From Pseudomonadota bacterium (GTDB lineage: Bacteria; Pseudomonadota; Alphaproteobacteria; Rhizobiales; Beijerinckiaceae): a stretch of 6,287 nucleotides of DNA. Shown here one piece after another: positions 1 to 5,830 of the stretch. Both the position numbers and the translations under genes were made by a program. Numbering within the stretch: position 1 is the first letter of the stretch; each line of letters opens with the position of its first letter. Where the stretch lies: assembly GCA_023452965.1 (NCBI GenBank), contig JAEXUU010000327.1, positions 1-6,287 on the forward strand, in the 5' to 3' direction. The notes under the pieces are model-generated. The model was not told the origin of the DNA. It worked only from the letters and a program-made list of their open reading frames with translations, and searched no databases.

Positions 1-802
1 AGTTCACCGCGAGCTTGCGGGCGTTGTCGTAGAGCGGCTTCGGCCAGACCGAGAAGCCCATGCGCCAGCCGGTCATGGCATAAGTCTTCGACCAGCCATT
101 GAGCAGGATCAGCCGGTCGCGGATCTCGGGATAGCTCAGCAGGCAGACATGCTTCTCCCCGTCATAGAGCATCTGGTCGTAGATCTCGTCCGACATCACG
201 GCGACATCGGGGAAGTTCGCGAGCCCGGCGACGAGCTTGTCGACCTCGGCCTTGGGCGTCACGCCGCCGGTCGGGTTCGCCGGCGAGTTGACGATCAAAA
301 GCCGCGTCTTCGGCGTGATCAGGGAGAGCGTCTCCTCGGCCGAGAAGGCAAAGCCGTTCTCCTCGCGGATCGGCACCGGGATCGGCGTCGCGCCGGTGTA
401 CTCGATCATCGAGCGGTAGATCGGAAAACCGGGATCGGGATAGAGGATCTCGGCGCCGGGCTCGCCGAACATCAGGATCGCCATGAACATCGTGACCTTG
501 CCGCCCGGCACGATCATCACCTCCTCCGGCGAGACGTTCACGGCATAGCGCTTGTGCAGGTCGGCCGCGACCGCCTCGCGCAGGGGCAGGATGCCGTTGG
601 CCGGCGTGTAGCCGTGATGGCCGTCGCGCAGCGCCTTCACCGCCGCCTCGACGATATGCTCCGGCGTCGGGAAATCCGGCTGGCCGATGCCGAGATTGAT
701 GATGTCCTTGCCCTGGCGCTGCAATTCGGTCGCCCGCGCCAGCACGGCGAAAGCGTTCTCCTCGCCGATCCGGGCGAAGGATGGGACGACCTGGAGCGTC
801 AT
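1..802 (-). CDS. PLP-dependent class I/II aminotransferase (N-terminal 267 residues, C-terminus outside window)
   Basis: Translating the minus strand from the ATG at 802 gives 267 uninterrupted residues running off the left edge; the family is usually about 390 long, so roughly two-thirds is visible. It is a cytosolic fold-type-I enzyme that moves an amino group between an amino acid and a 2-oxo acid using pyridoxal phosphate. Visible landmarks are NLGIGQPDFPTP (residues 36-47), GYTPANGILPLREA (64-77), NSPANPTGG (172-180, cofactor-contacting Asn176), SDEIY (204-208, Asp205 for the pyridine nitrogen) and SKTYAMTGWR (238-247, Schiff-base Lys239 and phosphate-binding Arg247). This pattern is that of class I-gamma aspartate/aromatic-type aminotransferases; substrate cannot be read from it. 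The start is supported by a purine-rich AAGAGGAAA Shine-Dalgarno-like stretch just upstream and by the normal position of the first motif. It is transcribed away from the dehydratase, so a shared role in sugar-acid use is not shown. Confidence 0.93.
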   Translation of the reverse strand, partial: MTLQVVPSFARIGEENAFAVLARATELQRQGKDIINLGIGQPDFPTPEHIVEAAVKALRDGHHGYTPANGILPLREAVAADLHKRYAVNVSPEEVMIVPGGKVTMFMAILMFGEPGAEILYPDPGFPIYRSMIEYTGATPIPVPIREENGFAFSAEETLSLITPKTRLLIVNSPANPTGGVTPKAEVDKLVAGLANFPDVAVMSDEIYDQMLYDGEKHVCLLSYPEIRDRLILLNGWSKTYAMTGWRMGFSVWPKPLYDNARKLAVN

Positions 803-1019
803 GGCTGTTTCCTCTTGCGCTTGTTGTCGCACCCGTCCCGCGGGCCGGGCCTGCCTTGTGCGCCTGTCTTGGCCGCAAAGCCGCGCCCGGGCAAGCCCGC
901 TCTGGACCCCGGCACCTGCGCTCCGGGCCGGGCTGGGCCGCATTTGGAACACTTGCAAACTGCGCCGCCGCGACCTTTGCTGGTCCCGGGCGCGCTTTGA
1001 CGATTGGCAGGCCGCTCAA

Positions 1020-1046
1020 AGCTGCTGTATGCAGAATACAGCAGCT
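1020..1046. promoter_or_regulatory. 27-base perfect inverted repeat, probable regulator binding site
   Basis: Two 11-base arms, AGCTGCTGTAT at 1020-1030 and ATACAGCAGCT at 1036-1046, are exact reverse complements separated by the 5 bases GCAGA. A smaller palindrome, GCAGCTGC (1041-1048), overlaps its right end. It lies about 115 bases before the dehydratase start and about 218 bases before the divergent aminotransferase start. No T-run follows on either strand, so an intrinsic terminator is unlikely. The TGTAT-N5-ATACA core has the two-fold symmetry of a dimeric helix-turn-helix operator; GntR-type regulators often use GTAT/ATAC half-sites, but the family assignment is a guess. Confidence 0.5.
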
Positions 1047-1093
1047 GCGGCAAGCTCCCTTGCCGATCTGTCAGGGCCGGCATGACCTGTCGG

Positions 1094-1108
1094 TCAAATC
1101 GATTTAAA
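1094..1108. promoter_or_regulatory. LacI-type operator-like palindrome upstream of the dehydratase
   Basis: The sequence TCAAATCGATTTAAA contains a perfect 10-base palindrome AAATCGATTT (1096-1105) centred on a CG step, the layout typical of LacI/GalR-family operators. It matches the element at 3506-3520 in 12 of 15 positions, and both lie just before a probable transcription unit. It sits 53-67 bases before the preferred dehydratase start at 1161. TCAAAT (1094-1099) could also serve as a -10 hexamer (4 of 6 to consensus), in which case a bound repressor would block polymerase, but no properly spaced -35 was found. No LacI-family gene is in the window. Confidence 0.5.
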
Positions 1109-1160
1109 GACGATGCCGAAGCGGCTCGAAGGCCGCCTGGCCGCGAGAGGAAACGACGGG

Positions 1161-2999
1161 ATGGCCAAGAGCCCCACAGGCAAGACTCCGAACGGCAAGA
1201 AGCCGGTCCGCAAGATCAAGCCGGAGCAGTTGCGCGCCAAGGCCTGGTTCGACAACCCCGCCAACGCCGACATGACCGCGCTCTATATCGAGCGCACCAT
1301 GAACTTCGGCCTGTCGCGCGAGGAGCTGCAGTCGGGCCGCCCGATCATCGGCATCGCCCAGACCGGCTCCGACATCGCCCCCTGCAACCGCCATCACCTC
1401 GAGCTCGCCAGCCGCGTCCGCGACGGCATCCGCGAGATGGGCGGCGTGCCCTTCGAATTCCCGATCCACCCGATTCAGGAAACCTGCAAGCGGCCGACCG
1501 CCTCGCTCGACCGCAACCTGCAGTACCTTTCGCTGGTCGAGATCCTCTACGGCTACCCGATCGACGGCGTCGTTCTGACGACGGGCTGCGACAAGACCAC
1601 CCCGGCGCAGATCATGGCGGCGGCGACGGTCGACATCCCGGCGATCGCCCTGCCGGGCGGCCCGATGCTGAACGGCGACTTCCGCGGCGAGCGCACCGGC
1701 TCGGGCACGATCGTCTGGAAGGCGCGCCAGATGATGGCCGCCGGCGAGATCGACTATCGCGGCTTCGTCGACCTGGTCGCCTCCTCGGCGCCGTCGGCCG
1801 GCCACTGCAACACCATGGGCACGGCCTCGACCATGAACGCGCTCGCCGAGGCGATGGGCATGACCCTGCCCGGCGCCGCCGCGATCCCGGCCCCCTACCG
1901 CGACCGCTACGAGATGGCCTATCTCACCGGCCGCCGCATCGTCGAGATGGTCTGGGAGAACCTGATCCCCTCGAAGATCCTGACGCGTGAAGCCTTCGAG
2001 AACACAATCGTCATCAACTCGGCGATCGGCGGCTCGACCAACGCGCCGGTCCACGTCAACGCCATCGCCAAGCATATCGGCGTGCCCCTCGACAACGAGG
2101 ACTGGACCAAGATCGGCTACGACACGCCGCTCCTGGTCAACATGCAGCCGGCCGGCGAATATCTCGGCGAGGACTATTACCGCGCCGGCGGCCTGCCCGC
2201 CGTGATTGCGGAGCTGCTCGAGAAGGGCAAGCTCAAGCCGGCGATCACCGCCAACGGCCGCACCCACGAAGAGAACTGCAAGGGCTTCTTCGCGATCAAC
2301 CGCGACGTCATCAAGAGCTATGACGAGCCGATGAAGAAGGAGGCCGGGTTCCTCAACCTCTCCGGCAACCTGTTCGACTCGGCGATCATGAAGACCTCGG
2401 TGATCACGCCGGAATTCCGCAAGCGCTATCTCGAGAACCCGAAGGACCCGATGGCCTTCGAGGGCCGCGCGATCGTCTTCGACGGGCCGGAGGACTATCA
2501 CCACCGCATCGACGATCCGGCGCTCGCCATCGACGAGCACTGCGTCCTGTTCATCCGCGGCGTCGGGCCGATCGGGTATCCGGGCGCGGCCGAGGTCGTG
2601 AACATGCGGCCGCCGGATTACCTCATCAAGAAGGGCGTTTCCGCGCTGGCCTGCGTCGGCGACGGCCGCCAGGCCGGCACCTCGGGCTCGCCCTCGATCC
2701 TCAACGCCTCGCCGGAAGCGGCGACCGGCGGCGGGCTCGCCCTGCTCAAGACCGGTGACAAGGTCCGCATCGACCTGAAGAAGCGCACCGCCAACATCCT
2801 GATCTCGGACGAGGAGCTGGCGCAGCGCCGGGCCGAGTTCAAGGCCAATGGCGGCTATAAGTATCCGAAGAGCCAGACGCCCTGGCAGGAGATCCAGCGC
2901 AAGATCGTCGGCGAACTCTCCGAGGGCATGGTGCTGAAGCCGGCGGTCAAGTACCAGAAGATCCACAAGAAGTTCGGCGTGCCGCGCGACAACCACTGA
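1161..2999 (+). CDS. IlvD/Edd family dehydratase, sugar-acid type (probable arabonate/xylonate-like dehydratase)
   Basis: This 612-residue cytosolic enzyme should remove water from an aldonic acid to give a 2-keto-3-deoxy acid. Three cysteines sit where the family binds a [2Fe-2S] cluster: Cys75 in [11 protein letters not shown], Cys143 in [10 protein letters not shown] and Cys216 in [13 protein letters not shown]. Lys145 of CDKTTP is a magnesium-ligand candidate, and the C-terminal [12 protein letters not shown] (501-512) supplies the conserved active-site serine region. The QTGSDIAPC context and the length match pentonate dehydratases such as Rhizobium L-arabinonate and Caulobacter D-xylonate dehydratase rather than the branched-chain enzyme IlvD, which has a different motif before its first cysteine. 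Exact substrate is unknown. An in-frame ATG at 1113 would add 16 residues but has no Shine-Dalgarno sequence; the ATG at 1161 follows GAGAGG by 10 bases and is preferred. The Lys-rich first 27 residues look like a non-conserved extension. A hairpin closes the unit 48 bases after the stop, so it is probably monocistronic. Confidence 0.93.
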   Translation: MAKSPTGKTPNGKKPVRKIKPEQLRAKAWFDNPANADMTALYIERTMNFGLSREELQSGRPIIGIAQTGSDIAPCNRHHLELASRVRDGIREMGGVPFEFPIHPIQETCKRPTASLDRNLQYLSLVEILYGYPIDGVVLTTGCDKTTPAQIMAAATVDIPAIALPGGPMLNGDFRGERTGSGTIVWKARQMMAAGEIDYRGFVDLVASSAPSAGHCNTMGTASTMNALAEAMGMTLPGAAAIPAPYRDRYEMAYLTGRRIVEMVWENLIPSKILTREAFENTIVINSAIGGSTNAPVHVNAIAKHIGVPLDNEDWTKIGYDTPLLVNMQPAGEYLGEDYYRAGGLPAVIAELLEKGKLKPAITANGRTHEENCKGFFAINRDVIKSYDEPMKKEAGFLNLSGNLFDSAIMKTSVITPEFRKRYLENPKDPMAFEGRAIVFDGPEDYHHRIDDPALAIDEHCVLFIRGVGPIGYPGAAEVVNMRPPDYLIKKGVSALACVGDGRQAGTSGSPSILNASPEAATGGGLALLKTGDKVRIDLKKRTANILISDEELAQRRAEFKANGGYKYPKSQTPWQEIQRKIVGELSEGMVLKPAVKYQKIHKKFGVPRDNH

Positions 3000-3046
3000 T
3001 CGCGCGACTGCCTTCCTGGCCTGTCAACCCGGCCGGACAGTAGCGA

Positions 3047-3087
3047 CGGGCTCCATCGCAAGGCGCCGGCCTTTGCGATGGAGCCCG
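3047..3087. terminator. Terminator-like hairpin after the dehydratase
   Basis: A perfect 15-base-pair stem, CGGGCTCCATCGCAA (3047-3061) with TTGCGATGGAGCCCG (3073-3087), encloses an 11-base GC-rich loop. It begins 48 bases after the dehydratase stop codon. The stem is strong, but only GGATTTG follows, so the U-tract of a classical intrinsic terminator is weak on + and absent on the minus strand. It may stop or pause transcription, protect the mRNA 3' end, or be one copy of a dispersed palindromic repeat. Confidence 0.6.
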
Positions 3088-3181
3088 GATTTGCGCAGCT
3101 TCGATGGTTGTCCGGGATGATGGCAAAGCTACTGCGGCAAGACTTGTTCCGCTTCGCGCGTCCGTCCTTTAGGCTTTGAGC

Positions 3182-3394
3182 ATGGAAGCGCTCTCGGGGC
3201 AGCTCTTGCTGGCGCAGCAAACGAACCTGACGATGATGGCCGCGGCCATGGCGGGCACTTTGCTCGGCGCGGCCATCGCATACTGGTGCCGCGGGCCGCG
3301 CATGGTCAGTGCTGGTGCGATCATAGGCGCCTTCGCATTGCCCCTCTCCGTTCTCGCCCTGGCCGCTCTTGTCCAGAGCAGAATGCTCGATTGA
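3182..3394 (+). CDS. Small putative membrane protein (70 aa, two predicted helices)
   Basis: The frame opened by the ATG at 3182 encodes 70 residues with two hydrophobic stretches, about 18-35 (TMMAAAMAGTLLGAAIAY) and about 43-65 (VSAGAIIGAFALPLSVLALAAL). A short charged turn (CRGPR) lies between them and a polar tail (VQSRMLD) follows. This fits a helical-hairpin inner-membrane protein. I do not recognise a family and assign no function. Third positions are mostly G or C, as in neighbouring genes, which supports coding, but the ribosome-binding site is poor (only AGG at 3171-3173). A TTG at 3176 could add two residues. It stands alone between a terminator-like hairpin and the next operon's promoter. 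The opposite-strand frame over the same bases looks like a shadow. The gene could still be spurious. Confidence 0.5.
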   Translation: MEALSGQLLLAQQTNLTMMAAAMAGTLLGAAIAYWCRGPRMVSAGAIIGAFALPLSVLALAALVQSRMLD

Positions 3395-3459
3395 GACCTT
3401 CCATCAGTTTCCATACCGCAGACGCATTCCCGCTCGCCGGCAGATGCGCGTGAACGGGG

Positions 3460-3488
3460 CTGACAAATCGGCGCAAGAACGACAGTAT
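3460..3488 (+). promoter_or_regulatory. Candidate sigma-70-type promoter for the PEP-mutase-led operon
   Basis: CTGACA (3460-3465) matches the -35 consensus TTGACA in 5 of 6 positions. After a 17-base spacer comes CAGTAT (3483-3488), a weak -10 that keeps A at the second and fifth and T at the sixth position. Transcription would start near 3495, about 26 bases before the ATG, placing the palindrome at 3506-3520 just downstream of the start point, a position where a bound repressor would block polymerase. This is a by-eye call. Confidence 0.35.
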
Positions 3489-3505
3489 GGCGCCCCTAAA
3501 CCGTT

Positions 3506-3520
3506 TTGAAACGATTTAAA
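3506..3520. promoter_or_regulatory. LacI-type operator-like palindrome abutting the start of the PEP-mutase-like gene
   Basis: TTGAAACGATTTAAA is an imperfect palindrome around a CG centre (3512-3513) and shares 12 of 15 bases, including CGATTTAAA, with the element at 1094-1108. A wider symmetry, AAACCGTTT-TG-AAACGATTT (3498-3517), is also visible with one mismatched pair. It directly touches the ATG at 3521 and occupies the place where a Shine-Dalgarno sequence would normally be. I infer control by the same regulator as the dehydratase gene. Confidence 0.5.
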
Positions 3521-4360
3521 ATGGCTTACAGCCCGCAGGTCGAGACCTTCCGAAAGCTCCATGAAGCCGGCTGCTTCGTCATGCCCAATCCCTGGGACGA
3601 AGGTTCGGCCCGCTGGCTGCGCGGACAAGGTTTTCCGGCCCTGGCCTCGACCAGCGCCGGCTTCGCCTTCACCAGGGCCCGCGCCGACCAGGACGTGCCG
3701 CGCGACATGATGCTGGCGCATCTCGCGGAGCTGGTGAAGGCAGTGCCGGACCTGCCGATCAATGCCGATTTCGAGAACGGCTATGCCGACACGGCAGACG
3801 GCGTCGCCGCCAACGTCAAGCTCTGCATCGCGACCGGCGTCGCCGGCCTCTCGATCGAGGATGCGACCGGCCGCACCGAGGACCCGCTCTATCCGTTCGA
3901 GCTCGCGGTCGAGCGCGTCCGTGCCGCCCGCCGCGCCATCGACGAGACCGGTTCCGGCGTGCTGCTGACCGCCCGCGCAGAGTGCTTCCTGACCGGCCAT
4001 CCCGATCCGCTGAACGAGTCGGCACGCCGCATCAGCGCCTATGCCGAGGCGGGCGCCGACGTGCTCTATGCCCCCGGCCCGAAGACCTCGGCCGATATCG
4101 GCACCATCGTTGCCGCAGCCGGCGGAAAGCCGGTCAATGCGCTCGTCTACGGCGATTTCGGCCTCAGCGTTTCCGACATCGCCGCGGCCGGCGCCCGCCG
4201 GATCTCGATCGGCGGGGCCCTCGCCCGGGCCGCCTGGGCGGCCTTCATCGAGGCCACCCGCCTGATCAAGGACGAGGGCAGTTTTCGGGGCTTTGCCGGC
4301 AATGGCGCCTCCGCCCCGCTCAACCCGTTCTTCCGCGACGATCTGAAGGCACGCTCGTGA
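3521..4360 (+). CDS. Isocitrate lyase/PEP mutase superfamily protein
   Basis: The 279-residue product is a cytosolic beta-barrel enzyme of the isocitrate lyase/phosphoenolpyruvate mutase superfamily, whose members form or cleave C-C or C-P bonds next to a 2-oxo acid using magnesium. Visible motifs are CFVMPNPWDEGSARWL (18-33), LASTSAGFAF (41-50, substrate-binding loop), NADFENGYAD (81-90, metal-site acids), GLSIEDATG (109-117, Glu113 and Asp114) and LLTARAECF (148-156). The KKCGH/KRCGH catalytic loop of isocitrate and methylisocitrate lyases is absent, placing it in the PEP_mutase-like branch (phosphonopyruvate and carboxy-PEP mutases, oxaloacetate hydrolase, 2,3-dimethylmalate lyase); most such bacterial proteins have no assigned reaction. 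The start is bounded by an in-frame TAA at 3497; only a TTG at 3506 competes, and neither has a clear Shine-Dalgarno, but the ATG at 3521 places the first motif normally. It leads a tight operon and its stop overlaps the next start. Confidence 0.88.
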   Translation: MAYSPQVETFRKLHEAGCFVMPNPWDEGSARWLRGQGFPALASTSAGFAFTRARADQDVPRDMMLAHLAELVKAVPDLPINADFENGYADTADGVAANVKLCIATGVAGLSIEDATGRTEDPLYPFELAVERVRAARRAIDETGSGVLLTARAECFLTGHPDPLNESARRISAYAEAGADVLYAPGPKTSADIGTIVAAAGGKPVNALVYGDFGLSVSDIAAAGARRISIGGALARAAWAAFIEATRLIKDEGSFRGFAGNGASAPLNPFFRDDLKARS

Positions 4361-4683
4361 CCGACAAGCTCGTCATCGCGCCTGAATGGCTCGGCCGCAG
4401 CGGCCTCTGGCTGATCGACGCCAAGGGCAAGCGCAAACCGGTCGACGCCGAGGATATCGGCCTGTCGGACGCTCTCGCCGACCGGCTCGAAAGCTGGATG
4501 GACTCCTTCGACGCGATCTATGACGAGACGAACGAGGCCGCCTCCGATTTCGGCAATGCGGTCGAGCGGCTCGCCTGGGAAGCCGAGGGCGCCGCGCTGG
4601 CAGAGGCCATCATCGGCGAGCTCGGCTCGGACTGGGACGTCACGCAGGATCTGAACGGCTGGCGCGGGAAGGTGGCGAAATGA
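4357..4683 (+). CDS. Conserved-looking hypothetical acidic protein (108 aa)
   Basis: I do not recognise this family. The start is a GTG at 4357 overlapping the upstream TGA by four bases (GTGA), with GAAGG at 4345-4349 seven bases before it, a good Shine-Dalgarno that argues for translational coupling. The protein is acidic (23 Asp/Glu against 11 Lys/Arg) and soluble, with no signal peptide or membrane segment. An N-terminal stretch rich in Trp and Gly (EWLGRSGLWLIDAKGKRKPV, 10-29) suggests short strands. A long amphipathic helical region follows (about 36-90), and the tail contains SDWDVTQDLNGW (91-102). Its own stop overlaps the next start (ATGA), so it is embedded in the operon and probably made in step with both neighbours. 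The frame stays open upstream to at least 3982, but there it is a shadow of the previous gene. Confidence 0.8.
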   Translation: MTDKLVIAPEWLGRSGLWLIDAKGKRKPVDAEDIGLSDALADRLESWMDSFDAIYDETNEAASDFGNAVERLAWEAEGAALAEAIIGELGSDWDVTQDLNGWRGKVAK

Positions 4684-5357
4684 ACCCGGTTCTGGACTGG
4701 ACACCCCCGCCCTTCCCGCCTGCCAAGGTCCTTGATGGCCGCTATTGCCGGCTCGATCCGATCGATCCGGCCAAGCATCTCGACGACATCTGGGCGGCAA
4801 TGGCCGGCCATGACGACCTCTGGGAATGGATGCCGGCCCATCCGCCCAAGGACAAGGCGGCCTATGGCGAGCTGCTGGCGACTATGGTCGCCAAGCCCGG
4901 CATCGTGCCCTTCGCCGTGATCGACAAGGCCGACGGCAAGGCCAAGGGCCATCTCTGGCTGATGGAGATCCGCCCGGAGCAAGGTGTCTTCGAGGTCGGC
5001 TACATCACCTATTCGCCAGCCTTGCAGCGCACCCGGGTGGCGAGCGAGGCGATCTATCTCTGCGGCGCCTATGGCTTCTCGCTCGGCTATCGCCGCTATG
5101 AGTGGAAATGCAACAATCTCAACGAGCCCTCCAAGCGCGCCGCTCTGCGCTTCGGCTTTCAGTATGAGGGGCTTTTCCGCCAGCACATGGTGGTCAAGGG
5201 CCGCAACCGCGACACCGCCTGGTTCTCGATCACCGACGGCGAATGGCCGAAACGGGCCGAAGCCTTCAAGCGCTGGCTCGCGCCGGAGAATTTCGATACG
5301 GCAGGCCGTCAGAAGGCGACGCTCGCAAGCCTGATGCAGAACGCGGAAGCGGCCTGA
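4680..5357 (+). CDS. GNAT family N-acetyltransferase, RimJ/RimL-like
   Basis: The 225-residue cytosolic protein should transfer an acetyl group from acetyl-CoA to an amine, possibly a protein N-terminus, small molecule or antibiotic; the acceptor is unknown. It starts with a basic/aromatic segment DGRYCRLDPIDPAKH (19-33), typical of RimJ/RimL-type (Acetyltransf_3) enzymes. The beta-4 strand is FEVGYITYSPALQR (104-117), and the C-terminal motif RRYEWKCNNLNEPSKRAALR (138-157) leads into FGFQYEGLFRQHMVVKGRNR (158-177), a strongly conserved feature of this subgroup. The acetyl-CoA pyrophosphate loop, usually Q/R-x-x-G-x-G/A, reads QRTRVAS (116-122), lacking the first glycine. The start overlaps the previous stop (ATGA), with GGAAGG seven bases before it. 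Its place in a metabolic operon suggests a housekeeping or detoxifying acetylation role, but this is inference. Confidence 0.9.
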   Translation: MNPVLDWTPPPFPPAKVLDGRYCRLDPIDPAKHLDDIWAAMAGHDDLWEWMPAHPPKDKAAYGELLATMVAKPGIVPFAVIDKADGKAKGHLWLMEIRPEQGVFEVGYITYSPALQRTRVASEAIYLCGAYGFSLGYRRYEWKCNNLNEPSKRAALRFGFQYEGLFRQHMVVKGRNRDTAWFSITDGEWPKRAEAFKRWLAPENFDTAGRQKATLASLMQNAEAA

Positions 5358-5358
5358 C

Positions 5359-5805
5359 ATGTCCCTGCGCCGCGCCTCGACGGACGATATCCCGGCGATC
5401 GTCGCGCTGACCGAGGCCGCGTACCTGCCGAATGAGAGCATCATCGGCGTGCCCTCGCTGCCGCGCATCGCCGATTACACGAAGGTGCTGGCAGAGCACG
5501 AGGTCTGGCTCGCCGAGACCGGCGCAGAGCTCGACGGCGTGCTGGTTCTCGCGGAAGAGCCGGCGAAGTTCACGCTCTGGAGCATCGCCGTGGCGCCTGC
5601 CGCCGCAGGCCGGAAGATCGGCTCGACCTTGATGAATTTCGCCGAGGAGCGAGCCCGCGCGCTCGGCCACGACGCCGTCCACCTCTATACGCATGCCAGG
5701 CTTGCCGAGCGCATCGGCTGGTATGAGCGGCTGGGCTACCAGACCACCCATTTCGAGGATCTGCCGGACCGCCGGCTGATCCATATGCGCAAGAACCTCC
5801 GATAG
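5359..5805 (+). CDS. Small GNAT family N-acetyltransferase
   Basis: This 148-residue protein is a minimal single-domain GNAT of usual length, unlike the longer RimJ-type enzyme before it. It opens with LRRASTDDIPAIVALTEAAY (3-22), the typical helix-1 region. The beta-4 strand LWSIAVAP (73-80) runs into the acetyl-CoA loop AGRKIGSTLM (83-92), where Lys86 stands in place of the usual first glycine. The C-terminal RIGWYERLGYQ (118-128) is the standard helix-4/strand segment, and Tyr122 is a candidate general acid. Acceptor unknown. The ATG follows the upstream stop by one base, with GGAAG at 5345-5349 as ribosome-binding site, so translation is probably coupled. Two different acetyltransferases in tandem suggest separate acceptors rather than a recent duplication, since the two proteins share little beyond the fold. 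Confidence 0.88.
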   Translation: MSLRRASTDDIPAIVALTEAAYLPNESIIGVPSLPRIADYTKVLAEHEVWLAETGAELDGVLVLAEEPAKFTLWSIAVAPAAAGRKIGSTLMNFAEERARALGHDAVHLYTHARLAERIGWYERLGYQTTHFEDLPDRRLIHMRKNLR

Positions 5806-5830
5806 TCGGAAAGTACAAGGAAGAAGCACA

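Larger units (their letters stand above)
803..1160. other. Divergent intergenic region between aminotransferase and dehydratase
   Basis: No convincing gene lies in these 358 bases; open frames here give low-complexity Arg/Pro/Gly-rich translations with no recognisable motif. The left part (about 830-990) is very GC-rich with many short CCCGGG/GGGCC-type repeats and no evident function. The right part (about 1015-1110) is markedly less GC-rich and carries two palindromic elements listed separately (1020-1046 and 1094-1108), so it is the likely control region of the dehydratase, possibly also of the divergent aminotransferase. A TTGACG hexamer at 997-1002 resembles a -35 box, but I found no well-spaced -10 partner and do not call a promoter. 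Confidence 0.6.

Noticed and set aside
162..1019. A 285-codon minus-strand frame overlapping the aminotransferase
   Set aside because: It is in another frame of the same strand and gives an Arg/Ala/Gly-rich translation without motifs; the aminotransferase frame carries every catalytic landmark but is cut by the window edge.
997..1031. TTGACG (997-1002) as the -35 box of a dehydratase promoter with CTGTAT as -10
   Set aside because: The spacing would be 22 bases, too long for a normal sigma-70 promoter, and no better -10 lies at 16-18 bases.
799..1083. A possible 94-residue minus-strand gene filling the intergenic region
   Set aside because: The translation is low-complexity (Gly/Pro/Arg/Lys) with no motif and no ribosome-binding site, and it would run across the perfect inverted repeat.
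1104..2996. A 630-codon open frame on the minus strand covering the whole dehydratase
   Set aside because: It mirrors the dehydratase gene and is open because of high GC at third positions. Its translation is Arg/Asp/Val/Ala-rich with no recognisable motif, while the plus strand has all the family motifs.
2855..3220. A 121-codon minus-strand frame between the dehydratase end and the small membrane protein
   Set aside because: It overlaps the dehydratase 3' end and the hairpin, has no motif and no clear ribosome-binding site.
4518..5468. A 316-codon minus-strand frame across the acetyltransferase genes
   Set aside because: It spans three well-supported plus-strand genes, has no recognisable domain and is explained by GC-skewed codon positions.
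4680..5805. Tandem duplication giving the two neighbouring acetyltransferases
   Set aside because: They differ in length (225 and 148 residues), motif details and subfamily, so they are more likely independent members of the GNAT fold.
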